In this document: piece after piece, positions 1-10,425 of the stretch
How positions within the stretch are numbered: position 1 is the first letter of the stretch
Layout: each line of letters begins with the position of its first letter
Program-made: the position numbers and the translations under genes
Notes under the pieces: model-generated
Told to the model about the DNA's origin: nothing
The model's database searches: none
Seen by the model: only the letters and a program-made list of their open reading frames with translations
Assembly (NCBI GenBank): GCA_041493035.1
Contig: JBGPYB010000065.1
Location: 1 to 25,262, forward strand
DNA from: JBGPYB01 sp041493035
GTDB lineage: Bacteria; Acidobacteriota; Vicinamibacteria; Fen-336
Direction of reading: 5' to 3'
DNA: 25,262 nt

Positions 1-3174
<3,174 letters not shown>

Positions 3175-3185
3175 CGGAGGACCAC

Positions 3186-4181
3186 ATGGACCTTTCGACG
3201 ACGTACCTCGGCTTCCGCCTCCCTCACCCCTTCATGCCCGGGGCCTCGCCCCTGGTGGACGACCTCGACACGGTGAAGCGTCTCGAGGACGCCGGGGCCG
3301 CCGCGATCGTGATGCACTCCCTCTTCGAGGAGCAGATCGCCCGCGAGCAGATCGCGATGTTCCTCCACACGGAGGTCCACGGCGAGTCCTTCGCCGAGGC
3401 CCTCAGCTACTTCCCCGCTCCCGACCGTTTCGTCCTGGGCCCCGAGGAGTACCTGGAGCACCTCGCGAAGGTCAAGGCCGCCGTGGGCGTTCCCGTGATC
3501 GCGTCGCTCAACGGCACCACCCTCGGCGGCTGGCTCGAGTACGCCCGCCACATGCAAGCGGCCGGCGCCGACGCGCTGGAGCTGAACCTCTACGTCCTCG
3601 GCACCGATCCCGAGGAACCCGGCGAAGCCATCGAGGAGCGGGCCGTACGGATCGTGCGCGAGGTGAAGCGCTCCCTCCACATCCCCGTCGCGGTGAAGCT
3701 GTCCCCCTTCTACACATCCATGGCCCACATGGCGACGCGCCTGGACGAGGCGGGGGCCGACGGTCTCGTCCTCTTCAACCGCTTCTACCAGCCCGACATC
3801 GACGTCGAGGACCTCCAGGTGTCGCGTTCCCTTCAGCTCTCCGACTCGAGCGAGCTGCCGCTACGCCTGCGTTGGCTCGCCGTCCTGTCGGGCCGGGTCT
3901 CGGCGTCTCTGGCCATCACGGGCGGCGTGCACACGGCCCTCGACGCCGTCAAGGCCATCATGACCGGCGCGCACGCTGTGCAGATGGTCTCCGCGCTCCT
4001 CCGCAACGGTCCGGGGCACCTGAAGGCCGTCCGGGCTGAAATGGAATGGTGGATGGAAGAGCACGAGTACGAATCCCTGTCCCAGATGCGCGGCAGCATG
4101 AACCTCCTGGCGTGCCCCGACCCCAAGGTGTACGAGCGCGCCAACTACATGCTCATGCTCCAGAGCTGGCGAGAGCGGTGA
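3186..4181 (+). CDS. Dihydroorotate dehydrogenase-like flavoprotein
   Basis: A 331-residue FMN-type TIM-barrel protein of the dihydroorotate dehydrogenase-like family commonly found beside nifJ. Visible barrel segments include SLNGTTLGGW, a central VAVKLSPFY strand and the C-terminal phosphate-binding region with AITGGVHTALDAVKAI followed by GAHAVQMVSALL. ATG at 3186 has a good ribosome site, GGAGG at 3176-3180. Its stop overlaps the feoB start (GTGA at 4178-4181), implying translational coupling. Position next to nifJ and away from other pyrimidine genes suggests it is not the house-keeping PyrD. By association it may exchange electrons with ferredoxin or act on an undefined substrate; that is inference. 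Confidence 0.85.
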   Translation: MDLSTTYLGFRLPHPFMPGASPLVDDLDTVKRLEDAGAAAIVMHSLFEEQIAREQIAMFLHTEVHGESFAEALSYFPAPDRFVLGPEEYLEHLAKVKAAVGVPVIASLNGTTLGGWLEYARHMQAAGADALELNLYVLGTDPEEPGEAIEERAVRIVREVKRSLHIPVAVKLSPFYTSMAHMATRLDEAGADGLVLFNRFYQPDIDVEDLQVSRSLQLSDSSELPLRLRWLAVLSGRVSASLAITGGVHTALDAVKAIMTGAHAVQMVSALLRNGPGHLKAVRAEMEWWMEEHEYESLSQMRGSMNLLACPDPKVYERANYMLMLQSWRER

Positions 4182-6118
4182 GTGGGGGCGTCGTCCTCGT
4201 CGGCAACCCCAACGTCGGCAAGAGCGCCCTCTTCGGAGCGCTGACCGGCACTTACGTCACCGTCTCGAACTACCCGGGAACGACGGTGGAGCTCTCCTCC
4301 GGCTTCGCCACCGTCGGCGGCCAGCGCGTCCGCGTCGTGGACACTCCCGGCGCGGCGTCGTTCATCCCGTCCTCCGAGGACGAGCGGGTCAGCCGCGACA
4401 TCCTCCTGTTCGGGGGCCACGACGCCGTGGTAGCCGTCGGCGACGCCAAGAACCTCGAGCGTACTCTCCTCCTCGCCCTGCAGCTCGCCGAGATGGAGCT
4501 GCCGTTCGTCCTCTGCCTCAACATGATGGACGAGGCCACAGCCTCCGGCCTGGGGATCGACGCGGAGGGCCTCGCTGGCCGACTCGGCGTCGAGGTGGTT
4601 CTGGCGGTCGCCATCCGTCACGAGGGGCTTTCACGCCTGAAGGACGCTCTCTCCGAGGCCCGGAGGTGCCCGATCCGCGTCGCCTACCCCGAGGCGCTGG
4701 AGAGGGGGATCGCCGAAATGGTTCCCCTCCTTCCGGACTCCCCCATCTCGCGGCGTTCCCTCGCGGTGATGGCCTTGGCCGGCGACGATAGCCTGGGGCC
4801 GTGGCTCAGCGCGCGCCTCCCCGACACGGACATGGCGACCCTCGAGAAGATCCGCCAGCGAGTGTCGCGGGAATGGACGGAGCCGGTCGCATACGTCGTG
4901 AGCCAGGCCCGGGTCCGGGAGGCGACTCGCCTGGCCAACGGCTCGATGTCGCGCCCCCAGGGCAAGGGCCGCAGCGGCTTCGCCCGACGCCTCGAGCGCG
5001 CCACGACCCACCCCATCGCGGGCGTCCCCATCCTTCTCGCGGTGCTCGTGGCCTGCTATCTCTTCGTGGGGGTCTTGGGCGCCGGGACCCTCGTGAAGCT
5101 CCTGGAGGAGGGCCTCTTCGGCCGCTTCCTGAACCCCTGGGCCACGGCCCTGGCGGAGCGGACGATCCCGTGGGCGCCGGTCCGGGATCTGCTCGTGGGT
5201 CCGTACGGCCTGATCACCATGGCGCTCACCTACTCCCTGGCCCTGGTCCTTCCCATCGTCGGCACCTTCTTCCTGGCCTTCGGCCTCCTCGAGGACTCGG
5301 GATACCTGCCGCGGCTGGCCGTGATGGTCAACAAGGTCTTCAAGCGGATGGGGCTGAACGGCAAGGCCGTGCTTCCGATGGTCCTGGGGCTCGGGTGCGA
5401 CACCATGGCGACGCTGACGACCCGCATCCTCGAGACGCCCAAGGAGCGCCTCATCGTCATCCTCCTCCTGGCTCTCGGCGTCCCTTGCTCCGCGCAGCTC
5501 ACGGTGGTCATGGCGATGCTCGGCGGCCGGTCCCCCTTGGGCTTCGCGATCTGGGCAGGGGTGGTGGTGGCGGTGATCTTCACCGTCGGAAAGCTGGCGG
5601 CCCAGGTGCTGCCGGGGCACGGCAGCGACTTCATCCTCGAACTGCCACCCCTCCGCGTCCCGCAGCCGGGGAACATCGTGGTGAAGACCCTCGCCCGCAT
5701 CGAGTGGTACCTGAGGGAAGCGGTCCCCCTCTTCGTCCTGGGGACTCTGCTTCTCTACGTCGCCGACCGGCTGCATTTCCTGGGCGTGCTTGAGCGAGGG
5801 GCGGAGCCGCTCCTGAGACGCGGGCTGGGGCTTCCCGCCGAGACGGCGCCCGCCTTCGTGGTGGGCTTCCTGAGACGCGACTTCGGAGCCGCAGGCCTCT
5901 ACCAGATGGCTCGTGAAGGGCGTCTCGATCCCATCCAGGCGGTGGTGGCCCTCACCACGATCACGCTCTTCATTCCCTGCGTCGCCAACTTCTTCATGAT
6001 CGTGAAGGAGCGGGGATGGCGGACGGCCCTCGCCATCGCGGCCTTCGTCTTCCCGTTCGCCCTCGGCGTCGGTGCGGTCCTGAACCTCGTCCTCCGCGCC
6101 CTGGCCCTCCCCCTATGA
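4178..6118 (+). CDS. feoB: Ferrous iron transport protein B
   Basis: Inner-membrane Fe(II) importer with a cytoplasmic G domain, 646 residues. The start is taken as GTG 4178, overlapping the preceding stop, because the G1 motif GNPNVGKSA begins only about nine residues later. An upstream in-frame start at 4046 would add a Pro/Arg-rich stretch that is out-of-frame translation of the preceding gene. G-domain motifs seen: G1 GNPNVGKSA, switch region NYPGTT, G3 DTPG, G4 NMMD. After a linker come membrane segments with the two Gate-type repeats, including GLGCDTMATLTTRILE with Cys in the first gate and GVPCSAQLT, and a C-terminal segment with LFIPCVANFF. It is somewhat shorter than E. coli FeoB. 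There is no free-standing FeoA; a FeoA domain is fused to the regulator two genes downstream. The next gene starts in the ATGA overlap at 6115. Confidence 0.95.
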   Translation: MSGGVVLVGNPNVGKSALFGALTGTYVTVSNYPGTTVELSSGFATVGGQRVRVVDTPGAASFIPSSEDERVSRDILLFGGHDAVVAVGDAKNLERTLLLALQLAEMELPFVLCLNMMDEATASGLGIDAEGLAGRLGVEVVLAVAIRHEGLSRLKDALSEARRCPIRVAYPEALERGIAEMVPLLPDSPISRRSLAVMALAGDDSLGPWLSARLPDTDMATLEKIRQRVSREWTEPVAYVVSQARVREATRLANGSMSRPQGKGRSGFARRLERATTHPIAGVPILLAVLVACYLFVGVLGAGTLVKLLEEGLFGRFLNPWATALAERTIPWAPVRDLLVGPYGLITMALTYSLALVLPIVGTFFLAFGLLEDSGYLPRLAVMVNKVFKRMGLNGKAVLPMVLGLGCDTMATLTTRILETPKERLIVILLLALGVPCSAQLTVVMAMLGGRSPLGFAIWAGVVVAVIFTVGKLAAQVLPGHGSDFILELPPLRVPQPGNIVVKTLARIEWYLREAVPLFVLGTLLLYVADRLHFLGVLERGAEPLLRRGLGLPAETAPAFVVGFLRRDFGAAGLYQMAREGRLDPIQAVVALTTITLFIPCVANFFMIVKERGWRTALAIAAFVFPFALGVGAVLNLVLRALALPL

Positions 6119-6339
6119 CGCCGCAGGGATCTCGGTCGGCCGACGTGACCTTCGTCTGTCCACTGTGCGGCTCTCGCTTCACCCCCGGCGAGCGCGCATG
6201 CAGCGCCTGCCCGCTCGCCGGGGGATGCGACATCGTCTGCTGTCCTCACTGTGGTTACACGTTCCCGGGCTCCTCGCGGATCGCCACCTGGATCGGGCGG
6301 CTCCTGCGGTGGGGCTGGGCCCAGAAGGAGATGCCATGA
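6115..6339 (+). CDS. Small Cys-rich (zinc-ribbon/rubredoxin-like) protein of the feo operon
   Basis: A 74-residue protein whose ATG overlaps the feoB stop (ATGA, 6115-6118) and whose stop overlaps the next gene (ATGA, 6336-6339). Eight cysteines lie in the first 46 residues: CPLC (15-18), CSAC (29-32), C38, CC (42-43) and C46, ending CCPHCGY. Such CxxC pairs suit a zinc ribbon or an iron site. The C-terminal 25 residues are Trp/Arg-rich and could lie along the membrane. It is not the known FeoC winged-helix protein, and I do not recognise the usual FeoB-associated Cys-rich membrane protein pattern. An iron-delivery or FeoB-modulating role is inferred from position only. Confidence 0.85.
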   Translation: MTPQGSRSADVTFVCPLCGSRFTPGERACSACPLAGGCDIVCCPHCGYTFPGSSRIATWIGRLLRWGWAQKEMP

Positions 6340-7007
6340 GCCACGACCGTGATATGGCCGACCAGGACATCGAGGAGGTGGCCGAGGAGCTGTGGACGCT
6401 CTCCGAGCAGGGGCGCGACGAGCTCGAGGAGCTGCGCCGCACGACGCAGGTCGTGGCACTGGAGGAAGCGCTCGAGCACCTCTCGCTTCGAGGCCTCGCC
6501 CGCGTGGAGGGAGGTCGTGTCACCCTCACGCAAGAAGGGCGGGCGCTGGCCGAGCGGCAGGTGCGCCGGCACCGGCTGGCGGAGGTCCTGTTCACCGTGG
6601 TCTTGGAGGTGCGGGACGACGCCGAGGTGAATCGAACGGCGTGCGTCATGGAGCACGTCCTCGGCGCCGCGCTCACCGACTCGATCTGCGCCTTTCTCGG
6701 CCACCCTCCCACGTGCCCCCACGCCAAGCCCATTCCCGCGGGTCCCTGCTGTCGCACCCTCACGACGCCCCTCGAACCCCTGGTGCAGCCGCTCGTCCGC
6801 ATCCCCCTCGGGGAGCCCGCGCGGATCGTCTACATCGCTCCCCGACAACGCGACAAGCTGGTGCGTCTCGCCAACATGGGGCTCGTTCCGGGGGCGACGG
6901 TCTGTCTCGATCAGCGGAGCCCGGCCGCGGTCCTGAGGCTCGGAGAGACGACGCTGGCCGTCGACCCCGAGGTGGCCGCGGAGATCTACGTCAAGCGAGC
7001 GGGCTGA
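6336..7007 (+). CDS. DtxR/MntR-family metal-dependent regulator with C-terminal FeoA domain
   Basis: A 223-residue metal-sensing transcription factor. The ATG at 6336 overlaps the previous stop; the in-frame region upstream is not coding in this frame. Residues 10-75 form the winged helix-turn-helix. Residues about 76-145 form the dimerisation and metal-binding domain, with H79, the C103/E106/H107 cluster (ACVMEHVLG), then FLGHP, CPHAKPIP and CC at 138-139. Residues 150-222 are an SH3-like FeoA domain (LANMGLVPGATV). In this family metal binding (Fe or Mn) drives operator binding, normally repressing metal uptake. Being last in the nifJ-feoB operon, it probably autoregulates that operon; no operator was identified. 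The last 19 codons lie in a 67-bp segment that recurs at 12243-12310. Confidence 0.88.
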   Translation: MSHDRDMADQDIEEVAEELWTLSEQGRDELEELRRTTQVVALEEALEHLSLRGLARVEGGRVTLTQEGRALAERQVRRHRLAEVLFTVVLEVRDDAEVNRTACVMEHVLGAALTDSICAFLGHPPTCPHAKPIPAGPCCRTLTTPLEPLVQPLVRIPLGEPARIVYIAPRQRDKLVRLANMGLVPGATVCLDQRSPAAVLRLGETTLAVDPEVAAEIYVKRAG

Positions 7008-7015
7008 GGACGGCC
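6949..7015 (+). repeat. Direct repeat copy A (3' end of the DtxR-family gene)
   Basis: This 67-bp stretch, the last codons of the regulator, its TGA and 8 bp beyond, recurs in the same orientation at 12243-12310. The copies are identical by eye except for one extra G in the second copy near 12275. Sequence on either side of the copies does not match. Copy A is in frame with the intact gene, so it is the functional version. Confidence 0.9.
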
Positions 7016-7038
7016 TCGCACCCAGGCGGGGTTCGGCT

Positions 7039-8313
7039 CTATGGCCCCGGCCCGGCACCTTCGATCTCGCGGATCTTGAGAAGCAGCCCGGCAACGACGG
7101 CCGCGATGACGACCAGCGACACCGCGAGCCCCAGGCGCCGTTGCTTCAGCTCACGGAAGGCCCGGTCGCCGGCCGCGACTCCTGCATCGGCTGCGGCGAG
7201 CCCCGTGCTGGCGCTGGCCAGGTAGCGTTCGCGGTCGAAGCTGTGGGCCAAGACGCGCAGCTCGATGACCTGATCCCCGGCCTTCTGGAGGGCCACCACG
7301 TCGGAGCCGACCTCGACGCCGGCGCGGCCGGCTCGATCGAGAAGGTCTTGGGCGTGGGAGTGGCGCGCCTTCAAGCCGTCCAGGGCCGCCGCCATCGCCC
7401 GAGTGGAATCGTAGGCGGTGTCCCCGGGTTTGTGGCAGCTCGTGCAGGTGGATTTCGGCCCCACGCCGATCATCTCGTCGACGGGCGCCTGCACGGCGTG
7501 GTTGTCATGACAGACCACGCACCGGATGCACGACGCGAGGTTAAGCCCTTTCTTCTTCTCCACTTCAAGGAACAGGGTGGCCTCGCGGGTGTGGCAGGTC
7601 CCGCAGACCTGAACCACCGACTGGAGCCCGGGCGGCGCGGCACCATGACTCCCGTGGCAGTTGTTGCAGGTCGGCGCCGCGAGGTCGCCCTTCTCGTAGA
7701 GGGCGTGGGCGTGCACGCTCGACTTGTACGCCGCGGGCTGCGTCGTCTGGAGGCCGTAGGGCCGCATGAGCTTCGGGTCAGCGTGACAGCGGCCGCAGGT
7801 CTCGGCGACGTGCGTGGGGTAGACGGGCGAAGCCGGATCCTTGACGGCCCGTATCCCGTGGACGCCGTGGCAGTCGATGCACACGGCGACCTTTCCGTCT
7901 CCGGCCGCGTTGCGCTTGCCGTGGCCCGACGTGCGGTACTCGGCGAGCTGGTCTACGCGGCCTTGCGGGTTGAAGCGCTTCATGAACCCCGCGTCGGCGT
8001 GGCACTTCGCGCAGAAAAGCGGGATGCCGACCCGGCTCGGGCGGTTCCAGCCCCTCCGCTCGTCGTGCGCCGCCACGACGTCGTCCGGGTCGGCCGCCGG
8101 ATTGCCCCCGTGGCAGTCGTGGCAGGAGAGACCCTTCTGGAAGTGCACGTCGTCTGCGGCTCGCTTGACCGGCTCCCCCTCGTCGCCGTCGAGCTCCGAA
8201 TGACACTCGATACAGGCGGTGCGAGGAGCGGGCGAAGGTTTGGCGGGGGGCTCTGCCGCGGCCGCCACGCGCCCCAGGGCGATCAGGGTGAGAACGGCGC
8301 CCCAGCACCGCAT
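7039..8313 (-). CDS. Membrane-anchored nonaheme cytochrome c of the Rieske/cytochrome b module
   Basis: A 424-residue periplasmic multiheme cytochrome. An N-terminal signal peptide (ending near AAAAEPP) is followed by nine CxxCH motifs: CIECH, CHDCH, CAKCH, CIDCH, CGRCH, CNNCH, CGTCH, CVVCH and CTSCH. A heme-free, probably helical region follows, then one transmembrane helix near the C terminus (about 390-412, LAVSLVVIAAVVAGLLL), so it should sit on the periplasmic face of the inner membrane. Its ATG overlaps the cytochrome b stop (ATGA, 8313). Likely role: electron acceptor of the adjoining quinol-oxidising Rieske/cytochrome b pair, in place of cytochrome c1. It runs convergently with the DtxR-family gene, 31 bp away. 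Heme content is direct; the electron path is inference. Confidence 0.9.
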   Translation of the reverse strand: MRCWGAVLTLIALGRVAAAAEPPAKPSPAPRTACIECHSELDGDEGEPVKRAADDVHFQKGLSCHDCHGGNPAADPDDVVAAHDERRGWNRPSRVGIPLFCAKCHADAGFMKRFNPQGRVDQLAEYRTSGHGKRNAAGDGKVAVCIDCHGVHGIRAVKDPASPVYPTHVAETCGRCHADPKLMRPYGLQTTQPAAYKSSVHAHALYEKGDLAAPTCNNCHGSHGAAPPGLQSVVQVCGTCHTREATLFLEVEKKKGLNLASCIRCVVCHDNHAVQAPVDEMIGVGPKSTCTSCHKPGDTAYDSTRAMAAALDGLKARHSHAQDLLDRAGRAGVEVGSDVVALQKAGDQVIELRVLAHSFDRERYLASASTGLAAADAGVAAGDRAFRELKQRRLGLAVSLVVIAAVVAGLLLKIREIEGAGPGP

Positions 8314-9407
8314 CAGTGCTTCTCCGGCAAGTACGCCTGTATGGTCATGAACGTCATGTAGACGAGAACGAGAACGCCGGCGACGGTGATGGCGCGGCGG
8401 AGCCGATCGCTCGTGCCCTCACGCTCGAAGAGCGGTACCAGCGTCCAGAGGAGGCCGCCGAGGCCGAAGCCCAGGATTCCCACGAGCTCGCCGTCGACGC
8501 CCAGGATGCGGGCGGGCAGAAGCTTGAGCGTTTGGAACATCCAGCAGAAGTACCACTCGGGTCGAATCCCCGCCGGGGCGGGAGCGAAAGGATCGGCCTT
8601 CACGCCCAGCTCCCAGGGCGCCAAGGCCGCGAGGCCGGCGAGCGCCCCGAGAGCGACGCACCAGCCCACGGCGTCCCGCAGGAGGAAGTTCGGGAAGAAG
8701 GGCAGCTCCGGGACGCGAAGACCGGTGCGCCTCGCTTCGGACTCCACCGACGGCGGCACGCTCATCCCGTGACGCTGCACCAGGAGCAAGTGGGCCCCGA
8801 GCAGGAGGGTCGTCAGCGCCGGAAGCACCGCGACGTGGAATCCGTAGAAGCGGGTCAGAGTCGCGCCGGTGACCTGGTCGCCACCGCGCAGAAGGCGCAG
8901 CGCGAAGCCCCCGACGAATGGGACGCGACCGGCCACTTCGGTGCCCACCTGCGTCGCGAAGAAGGCGAGGGTGTTCCACGGAAGCAGGTAGCCGGAGAAG
9001 CCGAAGGCCATCATGAGGAAGAGAAGCAGCATCCCGCTCAGCCAGGTCAGCTCCCGAGGCTTCCGGTAGGCGCGGAGAAAGAAGACGCTGAACATGTGGG
9101 CGAACAAGACGAAGACGAGGAGGTTGGCCGACCACGAGTGGATGGACCGGATCAGCCAGCCGAAAGGCACCCGGGCCATCACGAACTGGACGCTCTCGAA
9201 GGCCTCGCCCGAGGACGGCCGGTAGTAGAGCAGGAGCAGGATTCCCGTGACCACCTGGATGCCGAAGAGAAAAAGGGTCATGCCGCCCAGGTAGTACCAG
9301 AGGCTGTGCCGGTGAACCGGTACGTGTTTCTCGCGAGCCAGGGCCGCGAAGGCGGAGAGGCCGACCCGCTCCTCGAGCCACGCCGCCGCGCGGACCAGGG
9401 CACTCAT
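8313..9407 (-). CDS. Cytochrome b of a bc1/b6f-like complex
   Basis: A 364-residue integral membrane protein carrying both the N-terminal four-helix heme-binding half and the C-terminal half of cytochrome b in one chain. Heme ligands are visible as H90/H104 in helix 2 and H191/H206 in helix 4. The quinol-oxidation motif is PEWY (283-286) in IRPEWYFCWMF. About seven hydrophobic helices can be counted, which resembles cytochrome b6 plus subunit IV. It should oxidise quinol together with the Rieske protein encoded just upstream. ATGA overlaps couple it to the Rieske gene (9404-9407) and to the nonaheme gene (8313). This is a respiratory rather than photosynthetic context. Confidence 0.93.
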   Translation of the reverse strand: MSALVRAAAWLEERVGLSAFAALAREKHVPVHRHSLWYYLGGMTLFLFGIQVVTGILLLLYYRPSSGEAFESVQFVMARVPFGWLIRSIHSWSANLLVFVLFAHMFSVFFLRAYRKPRELTWLSGMLLLFLMMAFGFSGYLLPWNTLAFFATQVGTEVAGRVPFVGGFALRLLRGGDQVTGATLTRFYGFHVAVLPALTTLLLGAHLLLVQRHGMSVPPSVESEARRTGLRVPELPFFPNFLLRDAVGWCVALGALAGLAALAPWELGVKADPFAPAPAGIRPEWYFCWMFQTLKLLPARILGVDGELVGILGFGLGGLLWTLVPLFEREGTSDRLRRAITVAGVLVLVYMTFMTIQAYLPEKH

Positions 9408-9829
9408 GCCTTCGACACCACGATCTCGCCGCGCGCCACGTCGACTTTGTAGCTCTCAAGGGGGCGCGGGGGCGGGCCGGCGAGGTTGTGCCCGGCGAGG
9501 TCATACATGCCGTTGTGGCACGCGCACCAGATCGTCTTGAGGTCAGCCCGGTACTGGACGGTGCAATTCAGGTGAGTGCAGGTGGCCGACAGCGCGCGGT
9601 ATTCACCCTCGACGGTCCGTACGAGGATGGCGGGCCGCGCGCCGAAGGGGAACACTTTGGCCTCGCCGGCTTTCAGCTCCCCTTCCCGCCCGGCCACCAT
9701 TCGGGTCGTCGCAGCTTCGGGAACCTCGGGCGGAACGAGATAGCGCAGGACCGGGTAGACGACCGACCCGCACATCGCCCCCGCTGACGTCCCCAGAAAC
9801 CAGTTCAGGACGTTTCTGCGTGTCGCCAC
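9404..9829 (-). CDS. Rieske 2Fe-2S protein
   Basis: A 141-residue Rieske subunit. The start is taken as GTG at 9829 because GGAGG lies 5 nt upstream (9835-9839) and the chain then begins with a short Arg-rich segment and a membrane anchor (VLNWFLGTSAGAMCG). A longer in-frame extension to 9913 would reach into the neighbouring gene and lacks this signal. Box 1 is CTHLNC (C84, H86, C89) and box 2 CACHNG (C102, C104, H105): four cluster ligands plus the two disulfide cysteines. It carries electrons from quinol on cytochrome b to cytochrome c. Part of the monoheme c / Rieske / cytochrome b / nonaheme operon. Confidence 0.93.
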   Translation of the reverse strand: MATRRNVLNWFLGTSAGAMCGSVVYPVLRYLVPPEVPEAATTRMVAGREGELKAGEAKVFPFGARPAILVRTVEGEYRALSATCTHLNCTVQYRADLKTIWCACHNGMYDLAGHNLAGPPPRPLESYKVDVARGEIVVSKA

Positions 9830-9912
9830 GGTCTCCTCCCGAGTCACTCGCCTGAGCTCCGCTCCGTCACGGCGGCCCCCGTCGACGAGGGCAACCGTGA
9901 CGAGCGACCACA

Positions 9913-10257
9913 CTACTTCTTGAGCGTCTGAAGGTACGTCACGAGAGCGTCCAGATCAGCGGCCGGCAGGCTCGCGACGGGCTTCATGGGAGGCTTGCGC
10001 GTCGCGCCGGCCTTCTCGGCCATCTCCTTGGGATTGTTCAGCCACTGCTTTGTCTCGTCGGCGGTGATCTTGTCGCCCACCCCGTCGAGGGATCCTTTGG
10101 GGTTGCCCACGCCGGCCACAGAGTGGCAGGTCTTGCACTTCCGGTCGGCGAACACGGCCTTGCCCTTCGCGACCTTGGCGGCGTCCTGAGCGAATGCCGC
10201 GCCAGACGCGACCAAGGCGACCGCCACCAGAGTCATCCACACTCTCGATCGATTCAT
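9913..10257 (-). CDS. Periplasmic monoheme cytochrome c
   Basis: A 114-residue class I-type cytochrome. ATG at 10257 is chosen because it has a GGAGGAG ribosome site just upstream and opens a clear signal peptide (to about AFAQ, residue 24). One CKTCH motif binds heme (C41, C44, H45); M91 in RKPPMKPV is the probable sixth ligand. The C-terminal helix LDALVTYLQTL is typical of the fold. As first gene of the cytochrome b operon it may shuttle electrons from the Rieske/nonaheme complex to a terminal reductase, oxidase or outer-membrane conduit. There are 83 bp to the Rieske start, the loosest junction of this operon. Confidence 0.93.
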   Translation of the reverse strand: MNRSRVWMTLVAVALVASGAAFAQDAAKVAKGKAVFADRKCKTCHSVAGVGNPKGSLDGVGDKITADETKQWLNNPKEMAEKAGATRKPPMKPVASLPAADLDALVTYLQTLKK

Positions 10258-10383
10258 TCTCTCCTCCGGGATCCAGTCGCCGGCACCCGGGGCGCCGTGC
10301 GAGGATCGTGTGAGATACGAGATCTTACCCAACGCCGCGAGGTTTTCTATCGGTGGTGCGCTCGACACAGGCCGGAACCCGTC

Positions 10384-10417
10384 GCTTGCCCGGAAGGCCG
10401 AGGCGTTCCGGGCAAGC
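10384..10417 (-). terminator. 12-bp perfect hairpin after the Cyc2-like gene
   Basis: Inverted repeat with arms 10384-10395 and 10406-10417 (GCTTGCCCGGAA and its exact complement) around a 10-nt loop. It starts 8 bp past the stop of the cytochrome-porin gene on the minus strand. No T-run follows, so it is a terminator-like or 3'-stabilising stem rather than a classic intrinsic terminator. Confidence 0.6.
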
Positions 10418-10425
10418 GGTGGAGT

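Noticed and set aside
3186..4181. House-keeping pyrD
   Set aside because: The protein belongs to the dihydroorotate-dehydrogenase-like group beside nifJ; no pyrimidine genes nearby.
7400..8250. Repeated short GTGGCA-type words suggestive of a repeat array
   Set aside because: These are the reverse complements of CxxCH codons, spaced irregularly; not a CRISPR or repeat array.
8316..9452. Plus-strand frame antisense to cytochrome b
   Set aside because: Glu/Arg-rich mirror of a membrane protein; cytochrome b has all ligands on the other strand.
10258..10383. Promoter search before the monoheme c/Rieske operon
   Set aside because: No convincing -35/-10 or -24/-12 pair found; a TAAGAT word lacks a partner at correct spacing.
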